Assembly (NCBI GenBank): GCA_905221605.1
Contig: CAJNDS010002314.1
Span: 96,501-111,177, forward strand
Reading direction: 5' to 3'
Origin: Symbiodinium natans
Taxonomy: Eukaryota > Sar > Dinophyceae > Suessiales > Symbiodiniaceae
Length of the DNA stretch: 14,677 nucleotides
Shown here: positions 12,387-14,677 of the stretch, in pieces
Layout of the letters: every line of letters begins with the position of its first letter
Position numbering within the stretch: position 1 is the stretch's first letter
Position numbers and translations under genes: made by a program
Notes under the pieces: model-generated
The model's database searches: none
Told to the model about the DNA's origin: nothing
Seen by the model: the letters and a program-made list of their open reading frames with translations, nothing else

Positions 12387-14677
12387 CTAGAACCTTACGT
12401 AGAAAGCCAAATACGATCCCTGGCAAATTTGATCCGAGAGGAGCGTAGTTCGCCGTGGTGAGCGGTCATCATCTGCGAGATACGCCACTTCTTCTCTCAA
12501 AAAACCTGTCCTATAATGCCCAGATCTCCAATCATCTCCTAGATGAATGATGAATGCATATAGTCGAAAGCTGACCACAGCGGTTGTCGTGCCATTATCT
12601 ATAAACTCTGGAAGCTCCAGAGTTGTGTCTAAAACTTGAGGCCGATTTGTTTTCTCCAAGTGCTCAAACCTTTGGATCTGAATGCAAACCAGGTTCACTC
12701 CCGGGAGTAGCCCATAGGTGCTCCCCCTGTGCGCCCACTGAGAAATGGCTTGCTGTAGTGTGGAGAGGCCATCTGGTGGGTCAGGCAAGAAAAGAATCAA
12801 ACCCCCTCTATCCTCTACGCTGATTCTTTCCACGGGTGCTGTGATTTGAACCCTCGCTTCCCAAACATCTGCTGAAAGCACATGGGATCTCTGAATGATA
12901 TGTGCCAGAAACTGGGATGCATCTTCTTGCCTGGGTCTGAATCGCCATCCCGTCAGCAGAGGACGTAGCTGTCGCAGCCTACGAACATCCACACTAGAAG
13001 AACGACCCCCTACTGCGTCAATTTCCGTCAATATTTGTCTCAGATATGGATCAAAAAGAATACCCTCTGATGCAAGCGAGGCAAGGATATGCACTACTGT
13101 GTGTGCATAGCACAGTTGATGCGGATTATGATAGGCCAGAGACCAGGCTGTGACGGGCACTGACGAAGGTCTCCCCTCTGCTGGTGCGTCTCGCTGGGAG
13201 CTTGCTGGTGCCTGGTGAGACCGAATCCTACTGGTGGAGGAAGCCTCCTGGTAGGAACCCTCCTGCGCACGAATCCCAAGTTCCGACGTCACAGTGCCAT
13301 ATTCTATGTGTGGGTCGGTAGACTTTTTCATTGCTGCACTCATGGCATAGACCTGCAGCAGGACTACACACTGGTCCGCGTGGCGAACCGGAGCGTCAAC
13401 CATCATTCCACAATATCTGCATTCCTCCTTTTTATGAAGCAGTCTCTTATGTGTGCGCATGTTGGCATAGACTGAGTCTGAGGCCCCTGCCCAGAAAGCC
13501 TGGTGCGCTTTCTGAATGTGCTGTTTGACGCCCTTGTGACCGACAATGAACTGCCCACAGAGGCTGCAGTAAGCCCGCAGGTGCTTGGTCACATGAGCCT
13601 TTTTGAGAAGCAGGTCAGGGTCTCTTTTCAATTGATCCTGAACACTTGGTTGGAGCAGCAAGGCTGTGCTCTCCGCTCCTGAGCAGGACGATGATCGCTC
13701 CCTCAGCTCTGGAAGCTTTGAACATGTTCCCGATTCAACATGTCTGCGAAGCTGATGCATTGTGCGCAGCTGTTTGTGACATGCTGCACATTGCGGGAGT
13801 CCCTGCAGACTATGTGCGAAGACTTGGAATTTAGGGCCCAACTGGTTTGCTCTTTGGCCTCCATGCTTCACTAGTGTATGATGCTGCAATCCCTTGTTGC
13901 TAGAGAAACTTCTATCACATAGCGAACAGGGCACTGCATGATCTTCTTCGGCCAGAGCCAATTGCATGGATTGAAGTAGCTGCTGTTGGCTAATCAGCTA
14001 ATCAGCCGGCTGCGTAGACCCAGGTACTCTTGGATCGTTTGTAAGTTGCCTGTTGGCTTGGCAGCATCCATCGCATCCTGATAGTTCCTCATTTGCCTGA
14101 GAAGAACTTCCTGAGGAGTTTGGATCTTGTGGTGCTCAAACAGCTCTGTGGTTTCCATGCGACTAAAATGCTGATGCTGCTGAAAGATAGATCTGAGCAT
14201 CCGAGAATATTTGCTCTGGAGCTTTTGCAGTCCCGTGTGGGTGATTCCCGTGGAGACTATGCCATGCAAGAGCGAAGACTCGACATACACTCGCCAGATC
14301 TCTAGTTTCTTCGCCTCGTCAAGGGCCTTCGTCGTGCACAAGCTACTCCTAAGGAGCTCAAATTTGCCTTGGGCTTGAGAAATCCTGTAGTCTACTGTTT
14401 GATCCTTGTAAGCACCATATCTTAGTTGCACTCCTAGATAGGTCAGCTGATGATGAATCGGAATCTGATGCCCCGAGGGAAGAACCAAATGGAGCTGATT
14501 TTTTAATCGTTTGGTGTATTGCTTGCGGAAGAGGGATTGCTGAGTGCCTTGCACCATGAGCAGTGCCTTGGGTTTCGCTGGATTGACTTCAAGGCCGACT
14601 TCCTCGAGGGATTGAAACAAAGCTTCAAGCCGAGTGAGTACCTGCTGCAGTTCGGCAAAGCTTGTAAAAGTTTCCTG
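12387..14677 (-). pseudogene. Frameshifted partial LINE polyprotein, copy 3
   Basis: C-terminal part of the LINE ORF, open from the window edge within the RT (before the D box) down to an 8-bp tandem duplication at 13990-14005 (CTAATCAG twice). There the frame is lost, just upstream of zinc finger 1. Below the lesion the original frame stays open for more than 520 codons to the TAG at 12387, through all four zinc knuckles and the complete USP domain (Cys, His and Asp present). One residue differs at the extreme C-terminus (VRF instead of VRV), and GILF replaces GILS in the USP domain. The otherwise open frame suggests the lesion is recent, unless it is an assembly error. The N-terminal two-thirds of the gene lies outside the window. 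Confidence 0.85.
13236..13263. repeat. Double hairpin inside the ORF, copy 3 (second stem mutated)
   Basis: The first hairpin is intact. In the second, the left arm reads GTAGG instead of GGAGG, so one stem pair is lost; the reading frame is kept. Confidence 0.8.

Larger units (their letters stand above)
11312..14677 (-). mobile_element. LINE copy 3, 3' half only (window edge)
   Basis: This is the 3' part of a third copy on the minus strand, cut by the window end inside the RT domain. It matches copy 2 closely, with a 35-nt extra segment in the 3' UTR (11461-11495) and an 8-bp tandem duplication in the ORF (13990-14005). Its 3' end abuts the 5' end of copy 2 through the same oligo(A)/GGCGGG junction that is seen between copies 2 and 1. 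Confidence 0.85.

Overview
This window is a head-to-tail tandem array of one non-LTR (LINE-type) retrotransposon, all copies on the minus strand. There is no recognisable host gene. A stretch of the repeat recurs at positions 1, 5109 and 11381, so the periods are 5108 bp (with an assembly gap) and 6272 bp. The source is eukaryotic: a long single-ORF APE-type LINE, C2H2 zinc fingers and a USP-type deubiquitinase domain. Roughly balanced base composition, dense repeats and a tandem layout would fit a dinoflagellate such as the Symbiodiniaceae. That assignment is an inference; I found no spliced-leader relic to confirm it.

Layout. Copy 1 (about 1-5039) lacks its endonuclease part because of a run of exactly 100 N (4578-4677), and its ORF is broken by several indels. 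Copy 2 (about 5040-11311) is complete and has one uninterrupted ORF of about 1,606 codons (6080-10900). Copy 3 (about 11312 to the window end) is cut by the window and carries an 8-bp duplication that shifts the frame. Each copy has a 5' UTR of about 0.4 kb with a terminal hairpin, the large ORF, and a 3' UTR of about 1 kb built from two duplicated modules. The copies abut with no host DNA between them; the likely junction is a short A-rich tail (AAATAAAAAA on the minus strand) running straight into the GGCGGG start of the next copy.

The ORF encodes, in order, an N-terminal segment with a hydrophobic stretch, an apurinic-type endonuclease (APE), a charged coiled-coil-like linker, a reverse transcriptase with a FADD catalytic box, four Cys/His zinc knuckles, and a C-terminal cysteine protease domain with all the hallmarks of ubiquitin-specific proteases (peptidase family C19). 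In the standard LINE model the APE domain nicks the target, the RT copies the RNA from the nick, and the fingers bind nucleic acid. A deubiquitinase fused to the same polypeptide is the standout observation here. OTU and Ulp1-type proteases are known in some mobile elements, but I do not recall a USP-type one in a LINE.

A second unexplained signal is a family of micro-palindromes, GGAGG-AAG/AAA-CCTCC. They occur singly or as back-to-back double hairpins at about five places per copy, plus one in the endonuclease region. Two of these sites lie inside the ORF, in frame, in interdomain or low-constraint linkers, which suggests a small mobile or spreading hairpin.
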